Assembly (NCBI GenBank): GCA_012838545.1
Contig: DUPC01000053.1
Coordinates: 1 to 57,106, forward strand
DNA: 57,106 bases
Origin: Acholeplasmataceae bacterium
GTDB taxonomy: Bacteria; Bacillota_I; Bacilli_A; ML615J-28; CAG-313
Direction of reading: 5' to 3'
The notes under the pieces: model-generated
Seen by the model: only the letters and a program-made list of their open reading frames with translations
What the model was told of the DNA's origin: nothing
The model's database searches: none
Shown: positions 1-8,075 of the stretch, piece by piece
Numbering within the stretch: the stretch's first letter is position 1
Layout of the letters: every line of letters starts with the position of its first letter
Translations under genes and position numbers: made by a program

Positions 1-2
1 AA

Positions 3-173
3 CCAAAAGAAATGGAGAAACTTATGGAACATCAAAATTATATCACAAGTATAAATACTAATCAACCTATTACAACTAGAAAATTCTTTAACCATTTATC
101 TAAGACAGATCGCCAAAACATTGAACGTTTTTTTTCGTTAGCGTTGGGGTCTTACTTAAACACCATCATTTAA
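3..173 (+). CDS. C-terminal fragment of an unrecognised protein
   Basis: A reading frame is open from the window edge (frame starting at base 3) to a TAA at 171-173, giving 56 residues and no internal stop. The fragment is rich in Asn, Thr and Lys and ends with a mixed helical-looking tail containing SKTDRQNIERFF. The start lies outside the window. No family is recognised. About 100 bases of AT-rich sequence with no clear gene follow it before the convergent fic terminator. The other two frames on this strand stop early. It could still be a chance open frame. Confidence 0.4.
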   Translation, partial: PKEMEKLMEHQNYITSINTNQPITTRKFFNHLSKTDRQNIERFFSLALGSYLNTII

Positions 174-276
174 TTTCTGCTTACAACACAATCATAATAG
201 TTACTAACATAATACTTTTAACAGTATTATTTTGTTGCCTTTCTAAATACAATTCCCGATTTTTTTCCTTTTGGAT

Positions 277-302
277 AAAAAAAGACGCTTTTATGAAGCG
301 TC
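277..302 (-). terminator. Terminator of the fic gene
   Basis: On the minus strand, GACGCTT-loop-AAGCGTC (284-290 with 296-302) is followed by a run of seven T. The hairpin overlaps the last codons and stop of the Fic gene, so the coding end doubles as the terminator stem. Confidence 0.75.
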
Positions 303-1028
303 AGGGACAAATTTCTTGATTAAAAAGATTAAGCGATCGTATTCTTTTTCTAATAATTCGCTAATTAAATCAACAAAGAATTGCATATTCTTATTTACTT
401 TATATTCTTCAAGCGCATTAAAATACTGTTTTTGTTTTTTAACCAGAATACTCACCGGCAAATATCCCTTTTTCATCAATTGGAAATTCAACACCAGGCG
501 AGCGGTTCGGCCGTTGCCATCCAAAAACGGATGAATTTTCGCTAATTGCAAATGCGAAAAAGCAGCTAGTTCTATATCAGAACCGGAAAAATTGTTGATA
601 TCATACATGAATCGGTCCATGCGATCGTAGATTTTTAGATAACTTGGGGGAATATGGTTCGAACCTTTAATGCGAATATCGACGTTACGATATAAGCCCC
701 CTTGCATGAAACTACCCATCAACGATTCATGGATATCTTTAATAAAATCTATCGTTAATGCGCGATTATTCTTGGCTTCTTCTGCAACCATTTGAAAGGT
801 TTGATAATGATTGTAAACATTGCGACGCACATCGCCATCTCTTCTTGCCCCTAGGCCTTTCACAATCGAAACAACTTCTTCCAAGGGCAATTCTTTTAAA
901 GGATTTTCCATTGCAACAGAATGTTTTGTAAAAACACAAGCAAAGTTAAACCGATATAGGTCAAGTTCGCTTTGTGGGACCTTATCTAAATATTTTTTTA
1001 CAAAGGCCCTTTTTTCCTCCAACTGCAT
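291..1028 (-). CDS. Fic family protein (predicted AMP transferase) with N-terminal inhibitory motif
   Basis: A Fic-domain protein of about 245 residues. The family mostly transfers AMP from ATP to a hydroxyl side chain of a target protein. The core motif HPFLDGNGRTAR near residue 165 is intact, with the catalytic His, the anion-binding GNGR and the final Arg. An N-terminal segment SVAMEN matches the (S/T)xxxE(G/N) inhibitory helix, so this looks like a self-inhibited class II Fic protein. The ATG at 1028 is preferred over the one at 1034, because the GAGGTG ribosome binding site is too close to the latter. It has its own promoter and terminator and no antitoxin-like neighbour, so it is a stand-alone gene. 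The target is unknown. Confidence 0.9.
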   Translation of the reverse strand: MQLEEKRAFVKKYLDKVPQSELDLYRFNFACVFTKHSVAMENPLKELPLEEVVSIVKGLGARRDGDVRRNVYNHYQTFQMVAEEAKNNRALTIDFIKDIHESLMGSFMQGGLYRNVDIRIKGSNHIPPSYLKIYDRMDRFMYDINNFSGSDIELAAFSHLQLAKIHPFLDGNGRTARLVLNFQLMKKGYLPVSILVKKQKQYFNALEEYKVNKNMQFFVDLISELLEKEYDRLIFLIKKFVPDAS

Positions 1029-1055
1029 ACCCATGCACCTCGACTTTCTGCTTAA

Positions 1056-1064
1056 AGTATATCA
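1056..1064 (-). promoter_or_regulatory. Extended -10 promoter of fic
   Basis: The minus strand reads TGATATACT, an extended -10 element (TGn plus TATACT), about 28-36 bases upstream of the Fic start codon. No good -35 hexamer is present, which is usual for extended -10 promoters. Confidence 0.5.
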
Positions 1065-1112
1065 TAAAAACTCTTTTTGAGCCACAAAGATGAAAAAAAA
1101 TTGGTTATCAAT

Positions 1113-1131
1113 AAGTGATTAAAAGTCACTT
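1113..1131. promoter_or_regulatory. Inverted repeat just upstream of a -35 box
   Basis: AAGTGATTAAAAGTCACTT is an inverted repeat (AAGTGA, 7-base spacer, TCACTT) that ends 3 bases before the -35 hexamer of the rubredoxin-like gene. It lies between the divergent fic and rubredoxin-like promoters, so it could be an operator for either. It does not match the PerR or Fur consensus as known to me. Confidence 0.35.
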
Positions 1132-1134
1132 CTT

Positions 1135-1163
1135 TTGAAATTTGAAACCTTTTTGGTTATAAT
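1135..1163 (+). promoter_or_regulatory. Sigma-A promoter of the rubredoxin-like gene
   Basis: TTGAAA (1135-1140), a 17-base spacer, then a perfect TATAAT (1158-1163). A GGGAGGA ribosome binding site follows at 1184-1190, before the ATG at 1198. Confidence 0.85.
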
Positions 1164-1197
1164 TAAAGTAAAGATAAAATAAAGGGAGGAAATAAAC

Positions 1198-1527
1198 ATG
1201 TTATTTAAATGTTCCGTATGCAATTACACACACGAAGGCGACAGTGCGCCGGATTTTTGTCCTAAATGTGGCGCCCCAAAAGAAAAGTTCAATCAATTAG
1301 ACGAAGCCACCACCAAAAAAGTTTATGCCAGTGACGAAACCAATGATTTATTAATGAAGTTTATTGCCACTTGTCACGATTTATTCCCATTATGCGAAAG
1401 AGGTATTGAAATAAACTTAGATCCTGCTTGTCGCAGTTTCTTCACCAAAGCAAAAGATGCCCTTTGGACTTTGAAACAAAACGCCAAAGCGGAAATTGAA
1501 AACCACATTGGCAAAAACAAATGGTAA
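1198..1527 (+). CDS. Rubredoxin-like zinc-ribbon/iron protein
   Basis: A 109-residue soluble protein. Residues 1-35 form a rubredoxin-like domain with two cysteine pairs, CSVC and CPKC, followed by GAPKEKF, the signature of the C-terminal domain of rubrerythrins. The remaining residues (about 40-109) are mostly helical and carry two further Cys (CHDLFPLC), one more in DPACRSFF, and no obvious di-iron ExxH motif. It probably binds one iron and acts in electron transfer or oxidative-stress defence of an anaerobe, but no partner is encoded next to it. It is transcribed alone from a strong promoter and ends in a strong terminator. A plain zinc ribbon is the alternative. Confidence 0.8.
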   Translation: MLFKCSVCNYTHEGDSAPDFCPKCGAPKEKFNQLDEATTKKVYASDETNDLLMKFIATCHDLFPLCERGIEINLDPACRSFFTKAKDALWTLKQNAKAEIENHIGKNKW

Positions 1528-1549
1528 TTTAAAGAAAAGAAAATGAAAA

Positions 1550-1600
1550 AAAAGAAAGCAAATTTCCGGGAACAAGTTCCGGTTGCTTTCTTTTATTTTT
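1550..1600. terminator. Bidirectional terminator between the rubredoxin-like gene and mutS2
   Basis: A 12-bp outer stem (AAAAGAAAGCAA at 1550-1561 with its complement at 1583-1594) holds an inner CCGGGAAC/GTTCCGG stem. T-rich tracts follow on both strands. The right arm overlaps the mutS2 stop codon. Confidence 0.85.
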
Positions 1601-3956
1601 TCAAGATTACTACGGTTACCCCCATACCGCCTTCGTTGGCGCCCCCATAACGGAAACTATCCACATTTGGGTTTTTGTTTAAGAATGATTGCACAAGTTC
1701 CCGAATAGCTCCCGTACCGAAACCGTGAATAATAGTAAATTGACGGGTTCCCGAATACAAACAGTCATCAAAATATTGGTCCAATCTTTCTTTTGCTTCT
1801 TCGTATCGCATTCCCCGTAAATCTAAAGTCAAGGAAATTGTAGCTTTGGATGCCATCTTTGTAAAACCGCCTCCGCTTTTTTGCGCTTCGGCTTTTTCCT
1901 TGGTTTTGTCTTGTGGCGATTCGATCACTTCCAAATCTACGGTTTTAACTTGGAGGGTGGCATTGCCGACTTGCACCAGCCAAAGATGAGTTTTTAACTG
2001 TTCCAATACGGTTCCGTATTGATCATATTTCACAATCCGTACTGAATCGCCCACTGCAGGTTTTTTGTTAATCACCTTTGGTTTCGGAGTTTCGGTTTGT
2101 TGATCGAGTTCTCCGATTTTTTGCTTAATTTGGACAATTTCGTGATGTTTAATTTCGCGGTTTTTAAGTTGTTTGGCTTCCTCTAAAATCATCAAAGCCT
2201 CTTTTTTTACATTTTCGATGATTTTCAAAGCTTCTTTATTAGCTTCTTTTACGATTTTTTCGCGTTCTCTTTCGATATCGGCTTTTTCTTTCGCGACCTC
2301 GCTTACTAATTTTTGGTAATTATGTTGGGCGATTTCCAAAGAGGCGCGATTTTCTTCCAAACGTTTGGCTTCTTGTTCAAGTTTATTGATGAGGACGCTT
2401 ACTTCCGATTGTTGGGTGGTGGTCATCCTGCGAGCTTCTTCAATGATTTCCTCCGGCAAACCCAAACGCATGGCAATATTATAGGCATTGGAAGCCCCGG
2501 GTCGCCCTAAAATCAAACGATAAGTCGGACTCAAAGTATCCTGGTTAAATTCCATCGAGGCATTAATCACTTTATGATGGCGATAAGCAAAAGCTTTTAA
2601 TTCGGAATAGTGAGTGGTGGTGATAAAGGAAATTTCCCGGTCAAGCAAATATTTCAAAATCGCCAAAGCCAAATTTGATCCTTCAATCGGGTCGGTTCCC
2701 GCGCCGATTTCGTCGAACAACACTAAGGAATTGGGCGTAACCAATCTTAAAATCGCCACAATATTTGTTAAATGGGACGAGAATGTCGAAAGGTTGGTAT
2801 GAATACTTTGGTCGTCGCCGATATCGCAATAAACCTGGTCGTAAACCATGATTTCGCTTTCGGGGTCAGCCGGAATCAACAAACCGCACTTTACCATCAA
2901 AACCAACAATCCCACAGTTTTTAACAAAACAGTTTTACCGCCGGTGTTGGGACCGGTAATAATGATGCCTCGAATGTTTTTGTAGAAATGGACATTGTTG
3001 GGAATAACCCGTTCCACTTTTAACAACGGATGACGGGCATTGATTAAATTAAACCGATGTTGATTGTTTATTTGAGGACGACGCGCTTCTTGTTTTTGGG
3101 CTAATTTTGCTTTGGCAAACAATAAATCGATTGTCACCAAAGTTTGAAAAGATAGCGATAAATCTTCGCTGTTGTTTTCCGTTTCCAAGGTTAAAGCTTT
3201 TAATATTCGGTTTATTTCATCGTTTTCTGCTTTTTCCAGGTCCGTTTTTTGACGCATCAAATCGGCGATGGCGAGCGGTTCAATAAAGTAGGTTTGACCG
3301 CTTGCAGAAACATCGTGTACCATGCCTTTGACGACATTTTTGTATTCGGCTTTGACCGGCAAACAATAGCGGTCTTTCTTTAAGGAAACTACCGCTTGCG
3401 ATAGCTTATCCTGCTCTTTTCGCATGATTTCTTGCAATTTGCTTTTGATGCGTCCGTCCATTTGACGCAATTTCATGCGAATCGAACGCAACTCGTCGCT
3501 TCCCTCATCCAATACATAACCTGTATCGTCAATGGAACGACGCAATCTTTTATCGAACGCTTCATTGATGGTAAGTTGATTTACCATTTCTTGATAATAT
3601 TGGCAATTTATGCGATCTTTGATTAAGTTTGCCAAATGGCGGTAATTCCCTTTGACCGTATCATATAAACGAACCGTCTCGTATAATTCCAAAGGGGCTA
3701 AAATCGCGCCTTTCTGGGCTAAATCAACGATGCGAAAATAATCGCTGCTAATATAAATTGGCGCTCTTCCCAGTCGCATAGTGATAACAAGCGCTTCATC
3801 GGTTGCATCAAGTTCTTGATTGAGGGTAAACAAATCATTTTGCGGTTCTAATTGCCGGGCTTTTTCCCTTGCAAGCGGGATTTGCGCAAATTGCGATAAT
3901 TCTTCCAAAACGGCAGTGAGTTCCAATTTTTGATAATATAATTCATTTTGCTTCAT
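1593..3956 (-). CDS. mutS2: Endonuclease MutS2 / ribosome rescue ATPase
   Basis: A MutS2 protein of 787 residues, the normal length. The N-terminal core and clamp region occupies about residues 1-310. The MutS-type ATPase follows, with Walker A GPNTGGKT near residue 335 and Walker B LVLFDEIGAGTDP near 410. A long charged coiled coil comes next (about 510-640), then a C-terminal Smr nuclease domain with LDLRGMRYEEA and HGFGTGAIR. Family members suppress recombination, and in Bacillus they act on collided ribosomes, with Smr as the nuclease. It is divergent from rnhC with about 130 bases between them, and its stop lies in a bidirectional terminator. No missing key residues were seen. Confidence 0.97.
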   Translation of the reverse strand: MKQNELYYQKLELTAVLEELSQFAQIPLAREKARQLEPQNDLFTLNQELDATDEALVITMRLGRAPIYISSDYFRIVDLAQKGAILAPLELYETVRLYDTVKGNYRHLANLIKDRINCQYYQEMVNQLTINEAFDKRLRRSIDDTGYVLDEGSDELRSIRMKLRQMDGRIKSKLQEIMRKEQDKLSQAVVSLKKDRYCLPVKAEYKNVVKGMVHDVSASGQTYFIEPLAIADLMRQKTDLEKAENDEINRILKALTLETENNSEDLSLSFQTLVTIDLLFAKAKLAQKQEARRPQINNQHRFNLINARHPLLKVERVIPNNVHFYKNIRGIIITGPNTGGKTVLLKTVGLLVLMVKCGLLIPADPESEIMVYDQVYCDIGDDQSIHTNLSTFSSHLTNIVAILRLVTPNSLVLFDEIGAGTDPIEGSNLALAILKYLLDREISFITTTHYSELKAFAYRHHKVINASMEFNQDTLSPTYRLILGRPGASNAYNIAMRLGLPEEIIEEARRMTTTQQSEVSVLINKLEQEAKRLEENRASLEIAQHNYQKLVSEVAKEKADIEREREKIVKEANKEALKIIENVKKEALMILEEAKQLKNREIKHHEIVQIKQKIGELDQQTETPKPKVINKKPAVGDSVRIVKYDQYGTVLEQLKTHLWLVQVGNATLQVKTVDLEVIESPQDKTKEKAEAQKSGGGFTKMASKATISLTLDLRGMRYEEAKERLDQYFDDCLYSGTRQFTIIHGFGTGAIRELVQSFLNKNPNVDSFRYGGANEGGMGVTVVILKK

Positions 3957-4037
3957 AATTAACCTCTGTTGATTTTTATCGATATTTTTAGTTTATAACC
4001 ATTTCGAGAAAAAAATTCCGCGTTTTTCCCCCTTTTT

Positions 4038-4066
4038 TTGCAATTTTGTGATACAATAAATATAAA
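4038..4066 (+). promoter_or_regulatory. Probable promoter of rnhC
   Basis: TTGCAA (4038-4043), a 17-base spacer, then TATAAA (4061-4066). An overlapping alternative is the extended -10 TGATACAAT at 4049-4057. AGGGAGGTGG at 4071-4080 is a strong ribosome binding site for the ATG at 4085. Confidence 0.55.
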
Positions 4067-4084
4067 GAAAAGGGAGGTGGAGCT

Positions 4085-5017
4085 ATGAGCAGAGCCATAA
4101 AAGTCACCACTGAACAAATGAATGCCATGCTTGAATATTATGCCAATTTCTTGCAATACCAAGAAAACTCGCATATTATCGCCCGTGCTCGAACAGAGAA
4201 TGCGGTGATTACTTTTTATTCAACCAATACGGTCCTCTTTCAAGGCATCAGCGAATTATCGGAATATTCCTATTGGGCCGAAAAATGGGGACTTAAAACA
4301 ACCAAAGAAAAAGAGGAAGTCAAATCCCTATATGAAAATTTATCGGCAATTGGTTCCGACGAAGTAGGAACAGGCGATTATTTTGGACCGATTGTGGTTT
4401 GTAGCACATTCGTTTCGGTTAACCAAATCCCCCAATTAAAACAACTGGGTGTAAAAGATTCCAAGTTATTGACTGATAAAGCAATAAACGAAATTGCCTA
4501 CAAAATCAAGGACTTAATTCCTTACTCCTTGTTGGTTCTATCTCCCGAAAAAATCAATGCCTTAAACCAAACCAATCAAGATAATTTCAATTTCATCAAG
4601 GCGTTTCTCCATAATTGTGCCATTAATAGTATACTAAAGAAACTCGATAATGTAAAGTATGACGCGATTATTATTGACGAGTTTACGCCTAAGGAAAAAT
4701 ATTTCCAATATTTAAACAACCACCCTCAAGTAGAAAAAAATATCACAATGGTTCCTAATGGCGAAAAAGCCCATATAGCGGTAGCCGCCGCAAGCATCCT
4801 GGCTAGAGCCGCATTCTTGCAAGAACTGAAAAAAATGTCCCGACAATGGAAAGTAGAGTTCTTGAAAGGCGCAAGCAATATGGTTGATAAACAAGCGATA
4901 GAATTGGTTAAAAAACTCGGTTTTAAATCCTTAAGCAAAGTAGCTAAAATGAAATTCGCCAATACCGAACGTGTTTATGATTTTTTCCATTCCCACAAAA
5001 GTAATATTAATGAGTAA
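4085..5017 (+). CDS. rnhC: Ribonuclease HIII
   Basis: A 310-residue enzyme that cleaves the RNA strand of RNA:DNA hybrids in the cytoplasm. An N-terminal TBP-like substrate-binding domain (about residues 1-75) precedes the RNase H2-type catalytic fold. The signature GSDEVGTGDYFGPIVV near residue 90 supplies the first Asp-Glu pair. IIIDEF near residue 200 and the later AAASILARA helix match the family. The N-terminal domain separates it from RNase HII. It is a single gene with a strong ribosome binding site and its own terminator. mutS2 and rnhC are neighbours in many Bacillota, although here they are divergent. Confidence 0.96.
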   Translation: MSRAIKVTTEQMNAMLEYYANFLQYQENSHIIARARTENAVITFYSTNTVLFQGISELSEYSYWAEKWGLKTTKEKEEVKSLYENLSAIGSDEVGTGDYFGPIVVCSTFVSVNQIPQLKQLGVKDSKLLTDKAINEIAYKIKDLIPYSLLVLSPEKINALNQTNQDNFNFIKAFLHNCAINSILKKLDNVKYDAIIIDEFTPKEKYFQYLNNHPQVEKNITMVPNGEKAHIAVAAASILARAAFLQELKKMSRQWKVEFLKGASNMVDKQAIELVKKLGFKSLSKVAKMKFANTERVYDFFHSHKSNINE

Positions 5018-5057
5018 AAGCCCACTGTCTGCCTTAATCGGCAGATAGTGAGCTTTT
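5017..5057. terminator. Terminator between rnhC and rluD
   Basis: A long stem, AAAGCCCACTGTCTGCC with a near-perfect complement at 5040-5056, followed by a T-rich tract on the plus strand. The minus-strand tail is TTTT only, so it may also end the long hisS operon. Confidence 0.8.
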
Positions 5058-5971
5058 TATTTTTCCGCTTCTTTCTTAAGCTCTTCTAACATTTTTTGGA
5101 AATTTTCCGTAAGTTCGCTATCAAATTCCATCATTTGCTTAGTCCGAGGATGGATGAAGCCCAAGGTTTTGGCATGCAAAAATTGCCCCTTTTCACCAAC
5201 CACTTTTTTCGGGCCGTAGAGCGGATCGCCAAGTAAGGGATGGCCGATATAGGCCATGTGAACTCGGATTTGGTGAGTTCTTCCCGTTTCTAAGGTAAGC
5301 TCAACCAAAGTATGATTTTTAAAACGTTCCAAAACTTTAAAATGGGTAACAGACGGTTTCCCGTTTTCCACCACCGCCATCTTTTGTCTTATCGTCGGAT
5401 GACGGCCGATAGGAGCATCGATACGTCCCAAATTATGGTTGATTACCCCATAACAAATAGCCTGATATTTCCTGGTTGAGGTTTTTTGTTTAAACTGTTC
5501 GCTTAATTGACGATGGGCAACATTGTTTTTGCATACGACCAGAAGGCCGGAAGTATCTTTATCAATCCGATGGACAATTCCCGAGCGGGTTACACCGCCT
5601 AAGTTTGAAAGCGAACCACTATGATACATTAAGGCATTTACCAAGGTTCCCGAAGGGTGTCCAAAAGCAGGGTGCACAACCATACCGCTTGGTTTGTTAA
5701 CCACTAACACATCTTCGTCTTCATACAAAATATCCAAAGGGATATTTTCTTCCTTGATTTCTTTTTCGGGCAGGGGCTTTTCAATCACCTTAACTACATC
5801 GTTCGGTTTGATTTGATAACTTGGTTTAACGACTTGATCATTGACAAGAACCAGTTTTTCCTCAAAGTATTTTTTTAGTTCACTCCGGGAGGTATCAGTA
5901 CAAACGCTTGCCAAAAACTTGTCAATTCTACCTTGTACTTCGGCTACAGTAAAAGTTCTAACTTTATCCAT
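5057..5971 (-). CDS. rluD: RluD-family 23S rRNA pseudouridine synthase
   Basis: A 304-residue RluA/RluD-family enzyme that isomerises uridine to pseudouridine in large-subunit rRNA. An N-terminal S4 RNA-binding domain (about residues 1-65) precedes the catalytic domain. The catalytic motif HRIDKDTSGLLV near residue 132 contains the essential Asp, and the C-terminal GRTHQIRVHM matches the family. The start overlaps the end of lspA by 8 nt, as in many Bacillota where lspA and rluD are adjacent. It is the last gene of the long minus-strand operon. The exact target uridines cannot be assigned from sequence alone. Confidence 0.95.
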   Translation of the reverse strand: MDKVRTFTVAEVQGRIDKFLASVCTDTSRSELKKYFEEKLVLVNDQVVKPSYQIKPNDVVKVIEKPLPEKEIKEENIPLDILYEDEDVLVVNKPSGMVVHPAFGHPSGTLVNALMYHSGSLSNLGGVTRSGIVHRIDKDTSGLLVVCKNNVAHRQLSEQFKQKTSTRKYQAICYGVINHNLGRIDAPIGRHPTIRQKMAVVENGKPSVTHFKVLERFKNHTLVELTLETGRTHQIRVHMAYIGHPLLGDPLYGPKKVVGEKGQFLHAKTLGFIHPRTKQMMEFDSELTENFQKMLEELKKEAEK

Positions 5972-6458
5972 CGTTTCCTACCTCAGTTGCTTTAGGTTTG
6001 TTTTTGCTTTCAAAGAAAACCATATAAACCATCAGTAAAATCACGCCCACCGTTAAGCAACTATCTGCGACATTAAAAATAGCAAATTCCACAAAAGTAA
6101 CTTCGATAAAATCAAAAACGCCTTTTCCGGTAAATAAGCGGTCAATTAAATTGCCCACGGTGCCGCTAAAAATCAACACCATGCTAAAACTGAAAAGCTT
6201 TTTCTTTCTAAAATCCACATCTTTCATAAAATAAGCCAAAACAATTGTCGCTAAGATGCTAATTAGGCTTAGGAGTTGCAATTTTCCGGAGAAAAAACTA
6301 AATGCTGCTCCGGTGTTGTAAGTAGAATGAAAATCCAAAAAACCCGGGATGATGGTAACGGACTGTCCCAAAGGAATCCAGTTCTTAATCAAGATTTTTG
6401 TTATTTGATCAAAAAAGATTAAAACGGCGGAAAGTACATAGGCTAATAATATCATCAT
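5964..6458 (-). CDS. lspA: Lipoprotein signal peptidase (signal peptidase II)
   Basis: A 164-residue integral membrane aspartyl protease with four transmembrane helices. It removes signal peptides from prolipoproteins after lipidation of the Cys. The family motifs are visible: NTGAAFS near residue 48, GNLIDR with the first catalytic Asp near 105, and FNVADS with the second Asp near 128. Several lipoproteins in this window (gerKC, the 5'-nucleotidase, the esterase-like protein, the B12-binding candidate) would be its substrates. It overlaps rluD by 8 nt and lies in the hisS operon. Confidence 0.97.
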   Translation of the reverse strand: MMILLAYVLSAVLIFFDQITKILIKNWIPLGQSVTIIPGFLDFHSTYNTGAAFSFFSGKLQLLSLISILATIVLAYFMKDVDFRKKKLFSFSMVLIFSGTVGNLIDRLFTGKGVFDFIEVTFVEFAIFNVADSCLTVGVILLMVYMVFFESKNKPKATEVGNDG

Positions 6459-6472
6459 AATTCATCACTCCT

Positions 6473-6874
6473 CTATAAAACAAAAAACACAAATGCGAAA
6501 TAACCGAGAATGATGACAAAACTAAAGGGCTGAAGAACTTCCTTAAGAAAATAAGCCCCATAATTAATGTTTTTTAGCTCTTCGACATCTGGGAAATAAA
6601 TGCTCAATAATTTAACGTAAATGACCGCTGATAACCCATAACCAACCAAAATGAGAATGCTGGTGAGGGCAGATAAAACCCAAAAGAACGGCATTACTTT
6701 GGAATAGATAAAATAGCACGAGGCAATAATCAACACAAAAGGAACGGCGATTAAAATAGTCAATAAGAAGGAAAATAATAAGGCCTTCCAAGCTTTCGCC
6801 CCTTTTAATTCCAACTGTTCCAAGGTATCGCTGATACTTGAACCTTTTTGATACAACTTAATCAGTTTTTTCAT
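6473..6874 (-). CDS. Small membrane protein of unknown function
   Basis: A 133-residue protein with a basic, cytoplasm-like N-terminus of about 30 residues, followed by three predicted transmembrane segments (about 33-57, 62-85 and 112-133). The second and third are separated by a short loop containing YFPDVEEL. No family is recognised. It overlaps the preceding PDZ-Lon gene by 17 nt and is followed by lspA after 14 bases, so it is translated within the same operon. A role as partner of the membrane PDZ-Lon proteases is only an inference from the overlap. Confidence 0.75.
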   Translation of the reverse strand: MKKLIKLYQKGSSISDTLEQLELKGAKAWKALLFSFLLTILIAVPFVLIIASCYFIYSKVMPFFWVLSALTSILILVGYGLSAVIYVKLLSIYFPDVEELKNINYGAYFLKEVLQPFSFVIILGYFAFVFFVL

Positions 6875-8075
6875 TTAACCCTCGCAAAAAGTCAATAGCT
6901 TCCTGCAATGTCTTAACCGGAACAATTTGCATGGAAGAATTAATTTCTTTTAACATGGCAAAAGCATCTTTTTCGTTGTTTCCCCCGGCGGGAACAAAGA
7001 AATGTTTAAAACCATGAAGAGAAGCGGATAAAACTTTTTGTTTGATTCCCCCGATTTCTCCGACTATGCCGTCTTTATCGATGGTTCCGGTACCGGTTAT
7101 ACTATATTGATTGACATCCAATTCCAAATCCAAAGCATCGTAAATCGCTAAACTCATCATCAAACCCCCGCTTGGACCAAAGGATGAGTGTTCCTTGGGT
7201 TGGGCGATTGGTGAACCGGTAATCAGATATTTTGGATATAAAGCCAATCCAAGGGCAAAACCGTCCTCATATTCAACGAACAAAGCTTCAATCGTTGTCG
7301 ATACATTGTCCCTAAGGACCGTAAGATTAACCTTTAAGTTATCTTGATTGAGATTTTCCCGCACTGTTTCGTAAAGCGCAAAAAAAGCTGCTTCATCGTT
7401 AAAGGGTTGGGAATTGATTTGAATAATGATATCGCCGATTTCGATCCTGTTACTGGCAGTAGCAATTTTATCCGATACAGCCATACCTTGAAAGGTACTG
7501 GTTAAAGGGATATTGGCTTCCTGATAGGCCGCCATTAAAGCTGCTTCAATGCTTGCGTCTTTGGCGATTTTACCCTTTATCCGTTCGATTTTATCATCCG
7601 CCACCGAACTTTCCCCTAACAAATCAAAATGGGGATCAAACAAAATAAAGTATTTGCCCAGCAAAGTAGTAATCTTTTTGGTATATACCCCGGTCAAATA
7701 GTAATTATCGGTTCCCCCTTCAATATCAAGGGTGGCTTCTACCGGAAAAGGGGGAGCAGGAACAATAACATCGACAGTTTGGGGAATTTGCTTTAAGACA
7801 AACACACCGCAGGTAATCAATCCCAATCCCAAAAAGAATGCCAATTGTTCGAATAGTTTGCTTTTGATTTGTTTTGGTCGCAACAATAAATAAATCAGCC
7901 AAAGCAAAACGAGAATAAACAAAAGCACCCATAAATAAAACCCTTGGGGCAAGAGGGTATAAAACTCTTCATAGAGCGTTTTAACAACCCATAAAATACC
8001 GCCTAGAAAACCGACATTGATTATTACCAAAGTAATAATCAAATTTTTTTTATTGATAATCTTTCGTTTTACCAT
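6858..8075 (-). CDS. Membrane PDZ-Lon (S16) protease, second copy
   Basis: A protein of about 405 residues with two or three N-terminal transmembrane segments (within the first ~100 residues), a PDZ domain (about residues 180-260) and a C-terminal Lon-type S16 protease domain. The catalytic Ser lies in GPSGGLMMSL and the Lys in GEIGGIKQK, so the Ser-Lys dyad is intact. There is no AAA ATPase domain. The architecture matches Bacillus YlbL (DdcP), which degrades a membrane checkpoint protein after DNA damage. The ATG at 8075 is preferred to that at 8102, since it shortens the overlap with the upstream copy to 26 nt, but neither has a strong ribosome binding site. This copy has extra N-terminal membrane segments compared with its neighbour. 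Confidence 0.85.
   Translation of the reverse strand: MVKRKIINKKNLIITLVIINVGFLGGILWVVKTLYEEFYTLLPQGFYLWVLLFILVLLWLIYLLLRPKQIKSKLFEQLAFFLGLGLITCGVFVLKQIPQTVDVIVPAPPFPVEATLDIEGGTDNYYLTGVYTKKITTLLGKYFILFDPHFDLLGESSVADDKIERIKGKIAKDASIEAALMAAYQEANIPLTSTFQGMAVSDKIATASNRIEIGDIIIQINSQPFNDEAAFFALYETVRENLNQDNLKVNLTVLRDNVSTTIEALFVEYEDGFALGLALYPKYLITGSPIAQPKEHSSFGPSGGLMMSLAIYDALDLELDVNQYSITGTGTIDKDGIVGEIGGIKQKVLSASLHGFKHFFVPAGGNNEKDAFAMLKEINSSMQIVPVKTLQEAIDFLRGLNEKTD

Noticed and set aside
3959-4174. 71-codon open frame antisense to the start of rnhC
   Set aside because: It overlaps the intergenic region and the first codons of a certain gene, and shows no recognisable protein features.
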